From Halobaculum saliterrae (GTDB taxonomy: Archaea; Halobacteriota; Halobacteria; Halobacteriales; Haloferacaceae): a stretch of DNA of 64,000 nucleotides. The stretch lies in contig NZ_WUUS01000003.1 of assembly GCF_009831625.1 (NCBI RefSeq), positions 124,001 to 188,000 of the forward strand, in the 5' to 3' direction. A model generated the notes under the pieces. The model was not told where the DNA came from, did not search any database, and saw nothing but the letters and a program-made list of their open reading frames with translations. Both the position numbers and the translations under genes were made by a program. Below are positions 23,799-33,140 of the stretch, one piece after another. Each line of letters starts with the position of its first letter. The stretch's first letter is position 1.

Positions 23799-24758
23799 AT
23801 GCACGTTCTCGTTACCGGCGGCTGTGGCTACATCGGCAGCGCGCTCGTTCCGATCCTCCGGGACGACGACCGCGTCGATCGCATCACCATTCTGGACAAC
23901 CTGTCGATGTCCTCGCCCCGCAACCTCATGGGCAGCGGGCTCGGCAGCGACGACCGACTGCGCTTCCGACGGGGCGACATCACTGAGTACGGCGACGTGG
24001 AGTCAGCGATGCGCGGGTGTGATACCGTCATCCATCTCGCGGCGATCACGGGCGCCGACAGCACACACGACCGACGCGAGGAGACCTTCACCGTCAACTA
24101 CGACGCGACGCGCAACATCCTCCGCGCGGCAGGGAAGCTCGACGTCTCGAACGTCGTGTTCGCTTCCTCGTGTAACATCTACGGTCGTGCGGCCTCTCGC
24201 GATATCGACGAGACGGTCGACCCGGACCCGCTGAACCCCTACGCGGAATCGAAACACGAGGCGGAAACCCTCCTCGCGAACGCGATCGAGGAATACGGCA
24301 TCGACGGCACTGCACTCCGGATGAGCACGAACTACGGCTACTCGCCGGGGATGCGGTTCAACCTCGTCGTCAACCACTTCGTGTTCCGGGCGATCACCGA
24401 CCGACCGCTCACGGTGTACGGCGACGGCTCGAACTGGCGGCCGTTCATCCACGTGAGGGACGCCGCCCGGGCATACGCCCAGGCCGCACTCGAACCGGGG
24501 AACTGGCCCGAACAGGTCTACAACGTCGGGGCCAACGACAGCAACTACCGCGTCGAGGAGATCGCCGAGGCCGTCCGCGACGAACTCGACCGCGACCTCG
24601 ACATCACATATCTGGAGGACGAGCACCCGGGGCCCTCGTATCACGTGAACTTCGACCGCGTCGCCGAGACGGGGTTTGAGCCCGAACACGACCTTCACGA
24701 GGGGATCGCTGGCCTGGCCGAGCGATTCCAGAACGGTACTGGAGGGGAACACCGGTGA
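23799..24758 (+). CDS. NAD-dependent epimerase/dehydratase (extended SDR)
   Basis: 319 residues. GGCGYIG (7-13) binds NAD. The catalytic Ser is in ASSCNIYG (~123), and Tyr148/Lys152 are in YAESK. The C-terminal half binds the nucleotide sugar (VYGDGSNWRPFIHVRDAARA). The substrate cannot be deduced, and 4-epimerase or 4,6-dehydratase activity on a UDP- or dTDP-sugar is usual. It starts 29 nt after the sulfoquinovose synthase stop and is probably co-transcribed. The spacing to the next epimerase is 67 nt. Confidence 0.88.
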   Translation: MHVLVTGGCGYIGSALVPILRDDDRVDRITILDNLSMSSPRNLMGSGLGSDDRLRFRRGDITEYGDVESAMRGCDTVIHLAAITGADSTHDRREETFTVNYDATRNILRAAGKLDVSNVVFASSCNIYGRAASRDIDETVDPDPLNPYAESKHEAETLLANAIEEYGIDGTALRMSTNYGYSPGMRFNLVVNHFVFRAITDRPLTVYGDGSNWRPFIHVRDAARAYAQAALEPGNWPEQVYNVGANDSNYRVEEIAEAVRDELDRDLDITYLEDEHPGPSYHVNFDRVAETGFEPEHDLHEGIAGLAERFQNGTGGEHR

Positions 24759-24825
24759 ATGGTGCATCCAGCCGTCCCGGAGCTGGATCGCGAGGTATTT
24801 TGACTGACGCCAGTGGTGAACGACC

Positions 24826-25812
24826 ATGAGCACGACAGACGACGTTCACGTTGCGGTCACCGGTGCGGCCGGATACATCGGCAGTCGCGTCGTCAAGATA
24901 CTCCAGCGCGACCATCCGGAGTGGGAGATCACCGCCCTCGACAACTTCTACCTCGGGACCGTCCGACAGATCGACGACGTCGAGGTCGAACACATGGACA
25001 TCCGCGATCGGGACTACCTCGAGGACGCGCTCGCGGGTGCCGATATCGTCATGCATCTCGCGGCGATCAGCGGCGTCGACGACTGCGACACCAACCGTGA
25101 CCTCGCGTACGACGTGAACGTCACGGGCACGAACAACGTCGCGTGGTTCTGTCGCAAGACCGGCGCCGGGTTAGTCTTCCCGTTCAGTATGGCCGTCCTC
25201 GGCGATCCGGAATCGTTCCCGATCTCCGTCGACGACCCGCGCGATCCGCTGAACTGGTACGGGCGGACGAAGGTGCTCAACGAGCGTGCTATCGAGTCGT
25301 TCGCCGACGGCGCGTTCCCGGCGCACCTGTTCCTGAAGTCCAATCTCTACGGCGAACACACGATCGGCGACACCCGCGTCTCGAAGGGGACCGTGATCAA
25401 CTTCTTCGCGAACCGTGCCGCCGCTGGGGAGACCCTCACTGTGTATGAACCGGGGACACAGGCGCGCAACTTCATCCACGTGAAGGACGTGGCTCGTGCG
25501 TACGTCCACAGCGCTGAACGGCTCCGCGAGCAACTCGCCGCCGGCGAGACCGGAGTCGAACAGTACGAGATCGCCTCCCGTGAGGACCCCGGCGTGATGG
25601 ACGTCGCCGAACTCGTCCAGCAACACGCCGCGGAGATCCTCAACTCCGAGGTCGACATCGGGGTCGTCGAGAACCCGCGCAGCGGGGAGACGATGGTCGA
25701 GTCCTTTGAGGTGGACATCTCGGCGGCCGAGGAGACGCTCGGATGGACTCCCCAGGAGACGGTAGAGGGATCGATTCGGGACCTCCTCGAGGCGAAGGCG
25801 CGGGCTGAGTAA
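24826..25812 (+). CDS. NAD-dependent epimerase/dehydratase (extended SDR)
   Basis: 328 residues. GAAGYIG near residue 14 is the NAD motif. PFSMAVLGD supplies the active-site Ser (~121), and WYGRTK gives Tyr ~145 and Lys ~149. VYEPGTQARNFIHVKDVARAY is the substrate-side hallmark. LFLKSNLYGEHTIGDTRVSKGTVINFF replaces the more common LRYFNVYG, so it is a distinct subfamily from its two neighbours. It ends 3 nt before the convergent TrmB regulator and is the last gene of the run that starts at 22561. Confidence 0.87.
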   Translation: MSTTDDVHVAVTGAAGYIGSRVVKILQRDHPEWEITALDNFYLGTVRQIDDVEVEHMDIRDRDYLEDALAGADIVMHLAAISGVDDCDTNRDLAYDVNVTGTNNVAWFCRKTGAGLVFPFSMAVLGDPESFPISVDDPRDPLNWYGRTKVLNERAIESFADGAFPAHLFLKSNLYGEHTIGDTRVSKGTVINFFANRAAAGETLTVYEPGTQARNFIHVKDVARAYVHSAERLREQLAAGETGVEQYEIASREDPGVMDVAELVQQHAAEILNSEVDIGVVENPRSGETMVESFEVDISAAEETLGWTPQETVEGSIRDLLEAKARAE

Positions 25813-25815
25813 CCG

Positions 25816-26676
25816 TCAGGAGTCGCTGTGCGGGTCCGCGTCGAGCGTGTCGTGGTTCCACGTGAGATCGAAGTAGCGGCTCAATCCGGCGACGAACGAG
25901 TGGTTCTCGGTCACCGCAGCCTGCCGCTTGTGTAGCGGAACGTCCTCTTCCTCGACGAGAAGGACGGCGTCACCGGAGTCGTAGTCCAAACTGGGATCGA
26001 TGAGCGTTCCCCGCCAGGGGAGCCGTGTCGCGCTGAAGCGGTACTCGACTGCGGGGTACTCCGTGCGGAGGTACTCCACCATGTCCCGCTGGACCGACCT
26101 GTTCTCCGGTTCCAAGAGGTCAGGGTCGAGAAACAGAACCCGGAGCGCACAATCTCGCTCGTGCGCGTCCGCGAACGCGGGTTCGATCGCCTCGAAGTAC
26201 TCGAAGCTCTTCGTGATGATCCGGATCTCGCGTTGCGCGTCCGCGTACAGGGTCCTGGTCTCGCGCTCGCTCGGGTCACCGACGTCGACGACGTGAAACA
26301 GCTCCTCCGTCGGAGAGATGTCCTCGCTAGCCTGTTCGTACAGCGGCCCAAACGCCGCGACGAACTCCTCGCGAGTGTCCTCGATCCGAGCTCGGTCGGT
26401 CTCGTAGGTCTGTCGACGGTTCTCGATCGCCCTATCGAGGATCTCCTCGGGCGATTTCGATTGATACTGTTTCGGCCGACCGGGGATGACCTTGAGATAC
26501 CCCAGATCGGCTAGCTCGTCGAGGACACCGTAGATACGCGCCTTCGGAATGCCTGTGGCCTCCGAAAGATCGGGCGCCGTCGTTCGCCCCAACTCGATCA
26601 GGCGCTCGAGTGCCTGCTCCTCGTACTCAGTCAGCGCAAGTGGATCGAGAAGAGATTCCGTGTCGGGGGTGCTCAT
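25816..26676 (-). CDS. TrmB-family transcriptional regulator
   Basis: 286 residues from ATG 26676. ATG 26757 is also in frame, but it would overlap the promoter of the divergent small gene. The N-terminal winged helix (LTEYEEQALERLIELGRTTAPDLSEATGIPKARIYGVLDELADLGYLKVIPGRPKQY) is diagnostic of TrmB, followed by a coiled linker and a C-terminal ligand domain (TRTLYADAQREIRIITKSFEYFEAIEPAF...). TrmB-type proteins sense sugars and control sugar genes. Its position, tail to tail with the epimerase run, suggests control of sugar metabolism or of itself (inference). Confidence 0.87.
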   Translation of the reverse strand: MSTPDTESLLDPLALTEYEEQALERLIELGRTTAPDLSEATGIPKARIYGVLDELADLGYLKVIPGRPKQYQSKSPEEILDRAIENRRQTYETDRARIEDTREEFVAAFGPLYEQASEDISPTEELFHVVDVGDPSERETRTLYADAQREIRIITKSFEYFEAIEPAFADAHERDCALRVLFLDPDLLEPENRSVQRDMVEYLRTEYPAVEYRFSATRLPWRGTLIDPSLDYDSGDAVLLVEEEDVPLHKRQAAVTENHSFVAGLSRYFDLTWNHDTLDADPHSDS

Positions 26677-26754
26677 ACCGGGCATATGGGCGTCTGGTTG
26701 AAAAGCCACGGCGGTTGCTGCCGAATCGACGAGTGGTCCGCTATCCGATAGCTT

Positions 26755-26760
26755 CATATT
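26755..26760 (+). promoter_or_regulatory. TATA-like box of the 44-residue gene
   Basis: CATATT centred about 28 nt before ATG 26786, suggesting a leaderless transcript. It lies in the gap to the divergent TrmB gene. Confidence 0.5.
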
Positions 26761-26785
26761 GAATGCGCCTGTAGTTACTCACAAC

Positions 26786-26920
26786 ATGAGTAACTCAACG
26801 CGAGACGATGACCATCTCCACGACCTCGAGGACGGCGCGGGCTGCACGGAGATCTGGGAGAAACTTAGTGAACAGCGAGACGAAGCGGAATCGGCGTCCG
26901 GTAGCGAGAAGGACGAGTAG
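26786..26920 (+). CDS. 44-residue acidic small protein
   Basis: ATG 26786 to TAG 26920. The product starts MSNSTRDDDHLHDLEDG and contains GCTEIWEKLSEQRDEAE. It is very acidic, with one cysteine, probably a short helix, and no membrane segment. Similar short proteins with a GC(A/T)E(I/V)WE..LSE core occur in haloarchaea as I recall. Role unknown. It is divergent from the TrmB regulator, has its own well-placed TATA-like box, and is likely translated from a leaderless message. Confidence 0.6.
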   Translation: MSNSTRDDDHLHDLEDGAGCTEIWEKLSEQRDEAESASGSEKDE

Positions 26921-27332
26921 GGCACCGGGTCGGTAGGGAACTAAGCAGTGCTTACGGTCATATCTCACGAGTCAACCGTAGGAGGCTGTTCGTCCGGATC
27001 CTTCAGCGGTCGAACGCGGGGGCGAGGGACATTCGCGGTTCTGCGGGCAGTTCTTTTGCAGCTCCAGTCGTCCACACCTTTGGAGTCCCCCGAATCAGCC
27101 TAACTGTGCGCTGACGTCTCCACGGTACATCCTCCTGCCACAAGCATGTCTGCACTTACTTCCTGCGCGTCAGTCCGCAGGTCGACAACGGCCAAGCAAT
27201 AGATCCGGTGCTGGGAAGGGAGCCACATAGGGAGGGATTCACAACGAGACTACCCCCGGAGGACGCCATAGAGATACCAATACTGAGAATTTGAGGAACG
27301 GATACTTGTACGAATACGATACCCTTTTCGCT
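26921..27332. other. 412-nt region with no gene seen
   Basis: No frame on either strand gives a recognisable product. Composition is less GC-rich than the surroundings. A TATA-like stretch may serve the small membrane gene at 27333. Confidence 0.5.
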
Positions 27333-27548
27333 ATGGCTGGTTTCCACAATCGAAGCGACCTCCTCCTTCTCGATACGGGGAGCATCATGCTGATGGTGTT
27401 CGGAGCGCTTTCGCTTCTGCTCGGTGCGATCGTCGGTGTCGGGTTGCTCCTGGGTTCGGTATCCACGAATCTCCTCGGGACGCTCGCACTGTCGGTGGTA
27501 CTCGCAGTCGACGGGCTTGCGCTCATTCTACTGAGCAGGTACTGTTGA
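27333..27548 (+). CDS. possible small two-helix membrane protein
   Basis: 71 residues from ATG 27333 (an ATG at 27291 is also in frame). It contains two hydrophobic helices, about residues 18-40 and 45-67, with few charges between them, and a short polar N-terminus (MAGFHNRSDLLLLD). No conserved motif is recognised. The hydrophobic periodicity supports coding, but the isolated position between decayed stretches leaves it uncertain. Confidence 0.45.
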   Translation: MAGFHNRSDLLLLDTGSIMLMVFGALSLLLGAIVGVGLLLGSVSTNLLGTLALSVVLAVDGLALILLSRYC

Positions 27549-27916
27549 TCCTGAGGCTCGCAGTGCGCAGGACAACGATTGAACGCTTGGTAGTCTTGCC
27601 GACGGGGATGCGGAGGGGATCCTTCCAGTGTCTCAAGCGATACTGAGCTTCTTTGAGCCCATACCGGCCATCAATACGTACATAAGGGCGTCCACCTCGC
27701 GGGTGAGACCGTCCGTTCGATGGAGTGACCATCCGATTCGATCGTCGTCAAGCGGCACCCGACCGACGAAGTCGCAGAGAAGTCGACAGTTTCCATGCAC
27801 GTCCAGCATGGGTGTGAATGTTGATCGGTGGCGATCGTGACGCCGGTCACTGGTACAGGTTCGAACTGGGGTTCCCTATCCATGTCGGAGTTTGTACCGA
27901 GAGGCTGATCGCCGAC
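27549..27916. other. decayed intergenic stretch
   Basis: No intact gene. A minus-strand 69-codon frame (27523-27732; YVRIDGRYGLKEAQYRLRHWKDPLRIP) has a protein-like look but matches nothing I know and overlaps the small membrane gene. It is probably relic sequence. Confidence 0.4.
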
Positions 27917-28145
27917 TGACCCGTGATAGCGGTAGAACACTCCGACTCCGCGGCCGATGAGGTCATCGGCAACGCCAGCTTCCTCACTGATGCAATCGTC
28001 GACATCTGGCCGAGACACTGAGTCGTGTTCTCATGGCGGCCGACCACAGACCAACCCAGTCGAGCGTGCACAACGCTATGACTGGGACGTCGTGGCCGAC
28101 GACGTGTTGGAGGCGTACCGGGCGGCCGTCGATGGGTCATGGTAG
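27917..28145 (+). pseudogene. C-terminal remnant of a family-4 glycosyltransferase
   Basis: The frame reads PVIAVEHSDSAADEVIGNASFLTD, the nucleotide-sugar-binding E-(x)n-G-F region of GT-B glycosyltransferases. A stop and a frameshift follow, then NPVERAQRYDWDVVADDVLEAYRAAVDGSW, the normal C-terminal helix of this family. The catalytic N-terminal ~300 residues are absent. It is the only glycosyltransferase trace in the sugar locus. Confidence 0.75.
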
Positions 28146-28235
28146 TCAAAGATTCTCGAATGAATCAGTTCACACAGCGTTCCGTCGCCCGGAGTTGCCG
28201 GAGAGTATACAGTCCTGTCTGTCAATAGTCGATCA

Positions 28236-29156
28236 ATGGTCGATCTTGACGGTGCAACCGTCTTGGTCACAGGAGGAGCCGGGTTCATCGGCAGCCACAT
28301 CGTCGATCGACTGGTCGACACGGCCGACGTCCGCGTGCTCGACCATTTCGTAACGGGAGACCCCGAGGACGTTCCAGATGTCGCGACGGTGATCGAGGGG
28401 AGTATCACTGACGATCACACGCTCGAGCGCGCCATCGACGGGGTCGACGTCGTGTTCCACAAGGCGGCACAGACGAATTTCGCTCGATCCATGGAGGAGC
28501 CCAGACGGTCCCATGCGACGAACGTTGACGGGACGCTCGCTGTTCTCGATGCGGCACGGGAGGAAGACGCTCGATCGGTCGTCGCCTCAAGCGCGGCGGC
28601 GTATGGCCCGCCGGAACGGATTCCGATCCGGGAGAGCGACCAGTTGTCGCCGACATCCCCCTACGGAATCGAGAAACTCAGCGTGGATCACTACGCGCGA
28701 ACCTACGCCTCCATCTACGATCAGGATGTGGTCGCGCTCCGCTATTTCAACGTATACGGACGTCAGGGAGTTGCTGGCGATTATGCAAGCGTGATCGCGG
28801 CCTTCCTTGACCAGATCCGCGACGGCGACCCGATCACGATCCACGGCGACGGTACGCAGATCCGTGATTTCGTTCACGTCGACGACGTCGTCGATGCGAA
28901 CCTGCTGGCCGCGGAGACGGCCGCCGTCGGCGAGGCGTACAACATTGGAACCGGAAGCCCGACCACGATCAACGAGTTGGCGAAGATCTGTAAGCAGGTA
29001 ACCGATTCTGACGTCGAGATCGTCCACGACGAGACACGTCAAGGCGACATCGAACACAGCCAAGCGGATATCTCGAAAGCTTACTCTGAACTGGGGTACG
29101 AGCCGACAGTCTCGCTGGAGGAAGGGCTCTCTCGATTAGTCTCCGAGCGAACCTGA
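28236..29156 (+). CDS. NAD-dependent epimerase (UDP-glucose 4-epimerase-like)
   Basis: 306 residues. GGAGFIG (13-19) binds NAD. SSAAAYGPP holds the catalytic Ser, and Tyr143/Lys147 are in YGIEK. LRYFNVYGRQG and HGDGTQIRDFVHVDDVV bind the nucleotide sugar, and NIGTGSPTTINELA is the usual C-terminal signature. It belongs to the short GalE-like group frequent in archaeal glycosylation loci. It has the same type of product as the two wrecked copies near 19-22 kb and may be the surviving functional paralogue. It follows a dead glycosyltransferase. Confidence 0.88.
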   Translation: MVDLDGATVLVTGGAGFIGSHIVDRLVDTADVRVLDHFVTGDPEDVPDVATVIEGSITDDHTLERAIDGVDVVFHKAAQTNFARSMEEPRRSHATNVDGTLAVLDAAREEDARSVVASSAAAYGPPERIPIRESDQLSPTSPYGIEKLSVDHYARTYASIYDQDVVALRYFNVYGRQGVAGDYASVIAAFLDQIRDGDPITIHGDGTQIRDFVHVDDVVDANLLAAETAAVGEAYNIGTGSPTTINELAKICKQVTDSDVEIVHDETRQGDIEHSQADISKAYSELGYEPTVSLEEGLSRLVSERT

Positions 29157-29258
29157 CGCCGCCGACCCACTGGCTACCGAACGCCCGTCGACGGCGAGTG
29201 GTGAGCCAACTCCGGGGCCAACACCTGACTCCCGTATCCTCCACCGCCAGCCTGTGTG

Positions 29259-30140
29259 CTACCCTCCGAGGTGATCGACCAACAGTTCCGCGACGTTGTC
29301 CGGCCGTTCGTGAGTGACGAAATGGCCGGCGTCCGGGAACCGTTCGAGCCGGCCGTTCTCACAGTAGGACAGACTCCGCGGCGCCAACTCGGGGACGAGC
29401 GCCTCGTCACGCTCGCCCCACACGATCAGCGTCGGCGCCTCGACCGACTCACGCGGCGGTAGCCGTGGGTACCGCGGAACCGCTCGGTACCAGTTCACCA
29501 TCGACCGCGCGGCACGGGGCCGGCCCCACGCGGTGCGATACCGATCGAGGTCCGCCTCGTCGAACGTCCCCGCTGGAACACTCTCAGTCAACACCCGAGT
29601 CCACAGCGCGAAGTCGTTGCGCGCGGCGGTCCACTCCGGCAGCAGCGGGATCTGGAACGCGAACGCGTACCAGCTTCGCCGCAGTTGCTCGCGGTTCCCG
29701 AGCAGCGTCCGGCGGAACGCGGTGGGGTGGGGAACGTTGACGACGCCGAGGCGGTCGACCCGCTGGGGCTCCCGGAGTGCGAGGTTCCACGCGACCATCG
29801 CGCCCCAGTCGTGGCCGACGACATGGGCGGATTCGTACCCGTCCGACCGGATCAACGCCACGATGTCGCGAGTGAGCTCCGTGATCCGGTACGGGCGGAC
29901 GCCCGCGGGCTTCCCGCTGCGGTTGTACCCCCGTTGGTCCGGGACGAGTACCCGGTAGCCCGCCTCGACGAGCGGCTCGATGTATCGGTGCCAGCCGTAC
30001 CAGAACTCGGGGAACCCGTGTAACAACACCACCAGCGGGTCCGCGGGGTTGCCGGCGGCGACGACGTGGAGCCGCACGCCGCTCGCGTCGCGGAACTCGT
30101 GGTCGATCGGCAGGTCCTCCACCGTCCGGTTCGGGGCCAT
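29259..30140 (-). CDS. alpha/beta hydrolase, epoxide-hydrolase-like
   Basis: 293 residues. The oxyanion motif HGFPEFWYGWH (41-51) and the nucleophile Asp111 in VVGHDWGAMVAW identify the epoxide hydrolase/haloalkane dehalogenase branch rather than a Ser esterase. The late Asp (ERDEAL) and the base His in FPDAGHFVTHERP complete the triad. It probably opens small epoxides in the cytoplasm. It is a single gene, convergent with the epimerase at 28236, and its relation to sugar metabolism is unclear. Confidence 0.9.
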   Translation of the reverse strand: MAPNRTVEDLPIDHEFRDASGVRLHVVAAGNPADPLVVLLHGFPEFWYGWHRYIEPLVEAGYRVLVPDQRGYNRSGKPAGVRPYRITELTRDIVALIRSDGYESAHVVGHDWGAMVAWNLALREPQRVDRLGVVNVPHPTAFRRTLLGNREQLRRSWYAFAFQIPLLPEWTAARNDFALWTRVLTESVPAGTFDEADLDRYRTAWGRPRAARSMVNWYRAVPRYPRLPPRESVEAPTLIVWGERDEALVPELAPRSLSYCENGRLERFPDAGHFVTHERPDNVAELLVDHLGG

Positions 30141-30254
30141 GGAAACTGATCCGAGCGCGACCGTTGTGAAGGTTCACGGCGCGATGACGACCTCACTCGG
30201 GATCGCCAACCCTCCCAGGGCGTTCGGCGGTGAGCGTCGTATCGAGCGCGTCGG

Positions 30255-30791
30255 TCAGTGAAGCGTTCCCGCTCGGTGGACGGCGTCGTACGCGAACAGC
30301 GCGTAGCCGACCTCGGCGGGCGTGTACCCCGTCTCGGTGGCGATTGCTCGGATCGGCTCGATCATCGCGACGTAGTCGTCGGCGTCGAACGACTCCTTCC
30401 GGCCGTCGAGGCGGTCGAACCGGTCCAACGTCGCCCACACCCGCGTGTCCACGACGGCGTGCCGGTCCGGATCCAACGCGGCGAGGACACACGACGCCGT
30501 CGGCGCTTGGAACCCACTGAGGCCCGTTATCAGCCGTATCTTCGAGAAGTCGCCGGAGACACGACGGACGTTTCGCGTCACCTCGCGACACCGTTCCTCG
30601 GGATTGGATTCGACGTGATACGCGCTGCGCGTCGACGACAGATACGCGATCTCGTACAGTTGATCGCGGGTGAGATGGCCCTGTTCGCGGTACTGCTCGC
30701 CGAACGACTCCAGTTCGGTGGGCAGGAGTCCCTGTGTCTCGTCGTAGCGATCGAGATACTCGGCGACCGTGTCCCCGTCCATGGGTTGCAT
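30255..30791 (-). CDS. conserved hypothetical protein, possible helix-hairpin-helix fold
   Basis: 178 residues from ATG 30791 (ATG 30782 is also possible; a frame to 30908 is unlikely). It is helical, with LITGLSGFQAPTASCVLAALDPDRHAVVDTRVWATLDRF. This is reminiscent of the HhH-GPD DNA glycosylase arrangement in which a hairpin precedes a catalytic Asp. The resemblance is weak and the Asp role is inference. There is no iron-sulfur cluster motif. It stands apart from neighbours, 115 nt from the hydrolase gene on the same strand. Confidence 0.6.
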   Translation of the reverse strand: MQPMDGDTVAEYLDRYDETQGLLPTELESFGEQYREQGHLTRDQLYEIAYLSSTRSAYHVESNPEERCREVTRNVRRVSGDFSKIRLITGLSGFQAPTASCVLAALDPDRHAVVDTRVWATLDRFDRLDGRKESFDADDYVAMIEPIRAIATETGYTPAEVGYALFAYDAVHRAGTLH

Positions 30792-31210
30792 CCGGGGCGC
30801 CGCACAGTAATCGGCTCCGGAGTTCGTCCCGACCTTCGGCACCCGTGTCGATCCACGGTGGCCCGCGACGTATTCACCGGATCCCCGTACTTGCAGCCGG
30901 CCGTGCATTCAACGATACACTGTTCCTGTTGTCCCAATATCCATCTACCACGAGTAGACCTGCCAATCCTGGTAGTAGCGAACGACCTCAACAAAGCCGA
31001 TTCAACCGAGCACTATCGGGAGTTTCCGTGCCCGTAATCGGAGATATTCGCTCCCCTTTGCGTACGAAGACCTTCCCCCGATCCGAGCGTCGTGTCCGAT
31101 ACTCCTGTCCGGTGACGCTCGCACGGATCCCGCCGAGAGTGCCTCTGCGCCGCTCTCGGCGGTCGATCGGATCCTATCGAGACCACTGTACAGTGCGATC
31201 CCAGTATCTC

Positions 31211-32857
31211 ATGACAGACTCAACTCTCACGACACGTGCGCTGGTCCTGACTGCAGTGATGGTGTTCGGCGTCATCGCCGGCACTGTCGCGTTCGCAGGA
31301 ACGACCGCCGCGACACCCGCGACCGCAGCCGGCACGGCCGGCGACGCGCCCCCGACTGAAGACGTCGCTCCGGCGACCGCCCCCACAGGCGCAACTCCTG
31401 ATCCGAGCGTCCCGACTGACGCCTCCGGCCTCGTGCAACCCGGTGGGGACAGTGCGGTGAACCTCTCGGAGAACGTTACCGAGGTTCCTCGAGGTGGGAT
31501 CGCGACCTTCACGGTGCGCCTCAACGACTCCGGTAGCTCCGCCACCGTGGTCATCGGCAACGAGAGCGAGGACGGCTATCAGGCCAACGTCTCGCTCACG
31601 GACGCCAACGGCGACGGCGTCGTTACCTTCGCGTTCAACACCTACGCGGCGGGCGACACCTCGGCCGAAACCGTCGTCCAGTTGGTCGGCGACAGCGAGT
31701 CCGACCGGATCACCTTCGACGACACGAAGAGCCAGACCCAGTTGGACTCCCTCCTCGATCCCGGCGACTACCTCGTCTCGGTCGGAACGAGCGACGACCC
31801 GGCGACCGTTCTCGAAACCCCCGACTTCGTCGGGGCGCTCTTCGTGATCGAGCGTTCGGCCCCGTCACAGGCGCTCTGGCGGACGGCGCAGGACACGCAG
31901 TCGGTGGTCCGAGAGGCGGCGGCCAACGAGAGTCGCTCCGCCGTGACGGCCATCGGCGACGCCATCGTGGACGAGCGACTGACGCGGACCGACACGCTGG
32001 CGTACACACCCGACAACTCGAACAGCGACGTGCTCGTCGTCCAACTCACCGCGCCGGGGCTCTCCGGAGTGATCGGCACTGTCGGGGGTGGTGAGGTCAC
32101 GGACGAGTTCAGTGCGGCCCTCCGGTCGAACAACAGCTCCGAGGCGCCGCTCCGTGTCGTCCTCGATGAGCGGAACCCCGAACAGAATCGAGCCCCCGTC
32201 TCGCTCGACCTCGGCCAGGCGCTCTCCACGGGGACCGGAATCGAGGAGGCGCTCACGGTCATCCACGCGGACGGGGACACGTACTACGTGTTCGTGGACT
32301 ACGACACCGTGGCCGCCACCGTGTTCAACGGATCGGACACCGCCTTCGATGACGGCGACGAGATCGCCGTCAACAGCTCCCTACAGGATCCGCGCCTGCT
32401 CGCCGTCGACCCGAACGAACCGGACGCTGCGGAGGGTGCGTCCCGGAATCGGACCGCCTCGGCGAACGTCACGCTCGAAGCGGCCGAGGGAGGCTTCGAT
32501 CTGAACGAGGACGACCTCGTGACGACGACGGCCGAGGAGAACGCGACGGTCACCGGAACGACGAACGTCGCGCCGGGGACGGAGGTAACCGTCGTCGTTC
32601 GCTTGACGGAGGGGGCGCAGTCGTCGTTTCTCGAGAGTCGGACGGTCACCGTCAGCAGTGATGGCACCTTCGCGGCGACGTTCAACCTGAGCGCGCAGGT
32701 TCGCGGGGACGGGTTCGAGGTGAGTGTCGAGCGGGCTCCCTTCTCGGCGACGGCGGAGGGAGTGATCGTCGAGGGGAGCACAGCGGAGGCGTCGGCAGTG
32801 GCTCCCGTGAGCGATGCCGAGGCTCGGTCACTCTGGGGTCCTCGAACTCCGGTCTGA
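31211..32857 (+). CDS. secreted BGTF-type surface protein lacking the usual C-terminal anchor
   Basis: 548 residues from ATG 31211. A signal peptide spans residues ~8-32 (Ala/Val-rich). Then come a Thr/Pro/Ala-rich linker and a repeated beta-sandwich ectodomain with many N-x-S/T sequons (N-glycosylation sites) and acidic surfaces. The order of domains, LSENVTEVPRGGIATFTVRLNDS through LESRTVTVSSDGTFAATFNLS, matches haloarchaeal BGTF-domain proteins. Those normally end with a Thr-rich stalk and a PGF-CTERM helix. Here the frame stops right after the ectodomain, so the product is secreted, truncated or frameshifted. The adjacent sugar locus could decorate it. Confidence 0.8.
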   Translation: MTDSTLTTRALVLTAVMVFGVIAGTVAFAGTTAATPATAAGTAGDAPPTEDVAPATAPTGATPDPSVPTDASGLVQPGGDSAVNLSENVTEVPRGGIATFTVRLNDSGSSATVVIGNESEDGYQANVSLTDANGDGVVTFAFNTYAAGDTSAETVVQLVGDSESDRITFDDTKSQTQLDSLLDPGDYLVSVGTSDDPATVLETPDFVGALFVIERSAPSQALWRTAQDTQSVVREAAANESRSAVTAIGDAIVDERLTRTDTLAYTPDNSNSDVLVVQLTAPGLSGVIGTVGGGEVTDEFSAALRSNNSSEAPLRVVLDERNPEQNRAPVSLDLGQALSTGTGIEEALTVIHADGDTYYVFVDYDTVAATVFNGSDTAFDDGDEIAVNSSLQDPRLLAVDPNEPDAAEGASRNRTASANVTLEAAEGGFDLNEDDLVTTTAEENATVTGTTNVAPGTEVTVVVRLTEGAQSSFLESRTVTVSSDGTFAATFNLSAQVRGDGFEVSVERAPFSATAEGVIVEGSTAEASAVAPVSDAEARSLWGPRTPV

Positions 32858-33140
32858 CCGGCATCGGAACCGATCGCCCTCTCTCAGAGGTCGGTCCCCC
32901 AGATACCGAACGCGATCGAACCGGAATGTGAGCGATGAAACGTCTCCCGACGGATCGTGGATTCGACGTCTCGCTACGGCACGGGTGGTTCCGTTCGATG
33001 GGGGATCCGGACCACGGTCGGCCGCGGATCCGATCGACGTCGTCGGTCGACGTGGAACCCTGTGGCCGTCGCTCGACCGTGGTATGGGTGTCTGCAAAAT
33101 CGAGAGTGTCGTCCGTCGCTCGGACGGGTGTGTCTCGGTG

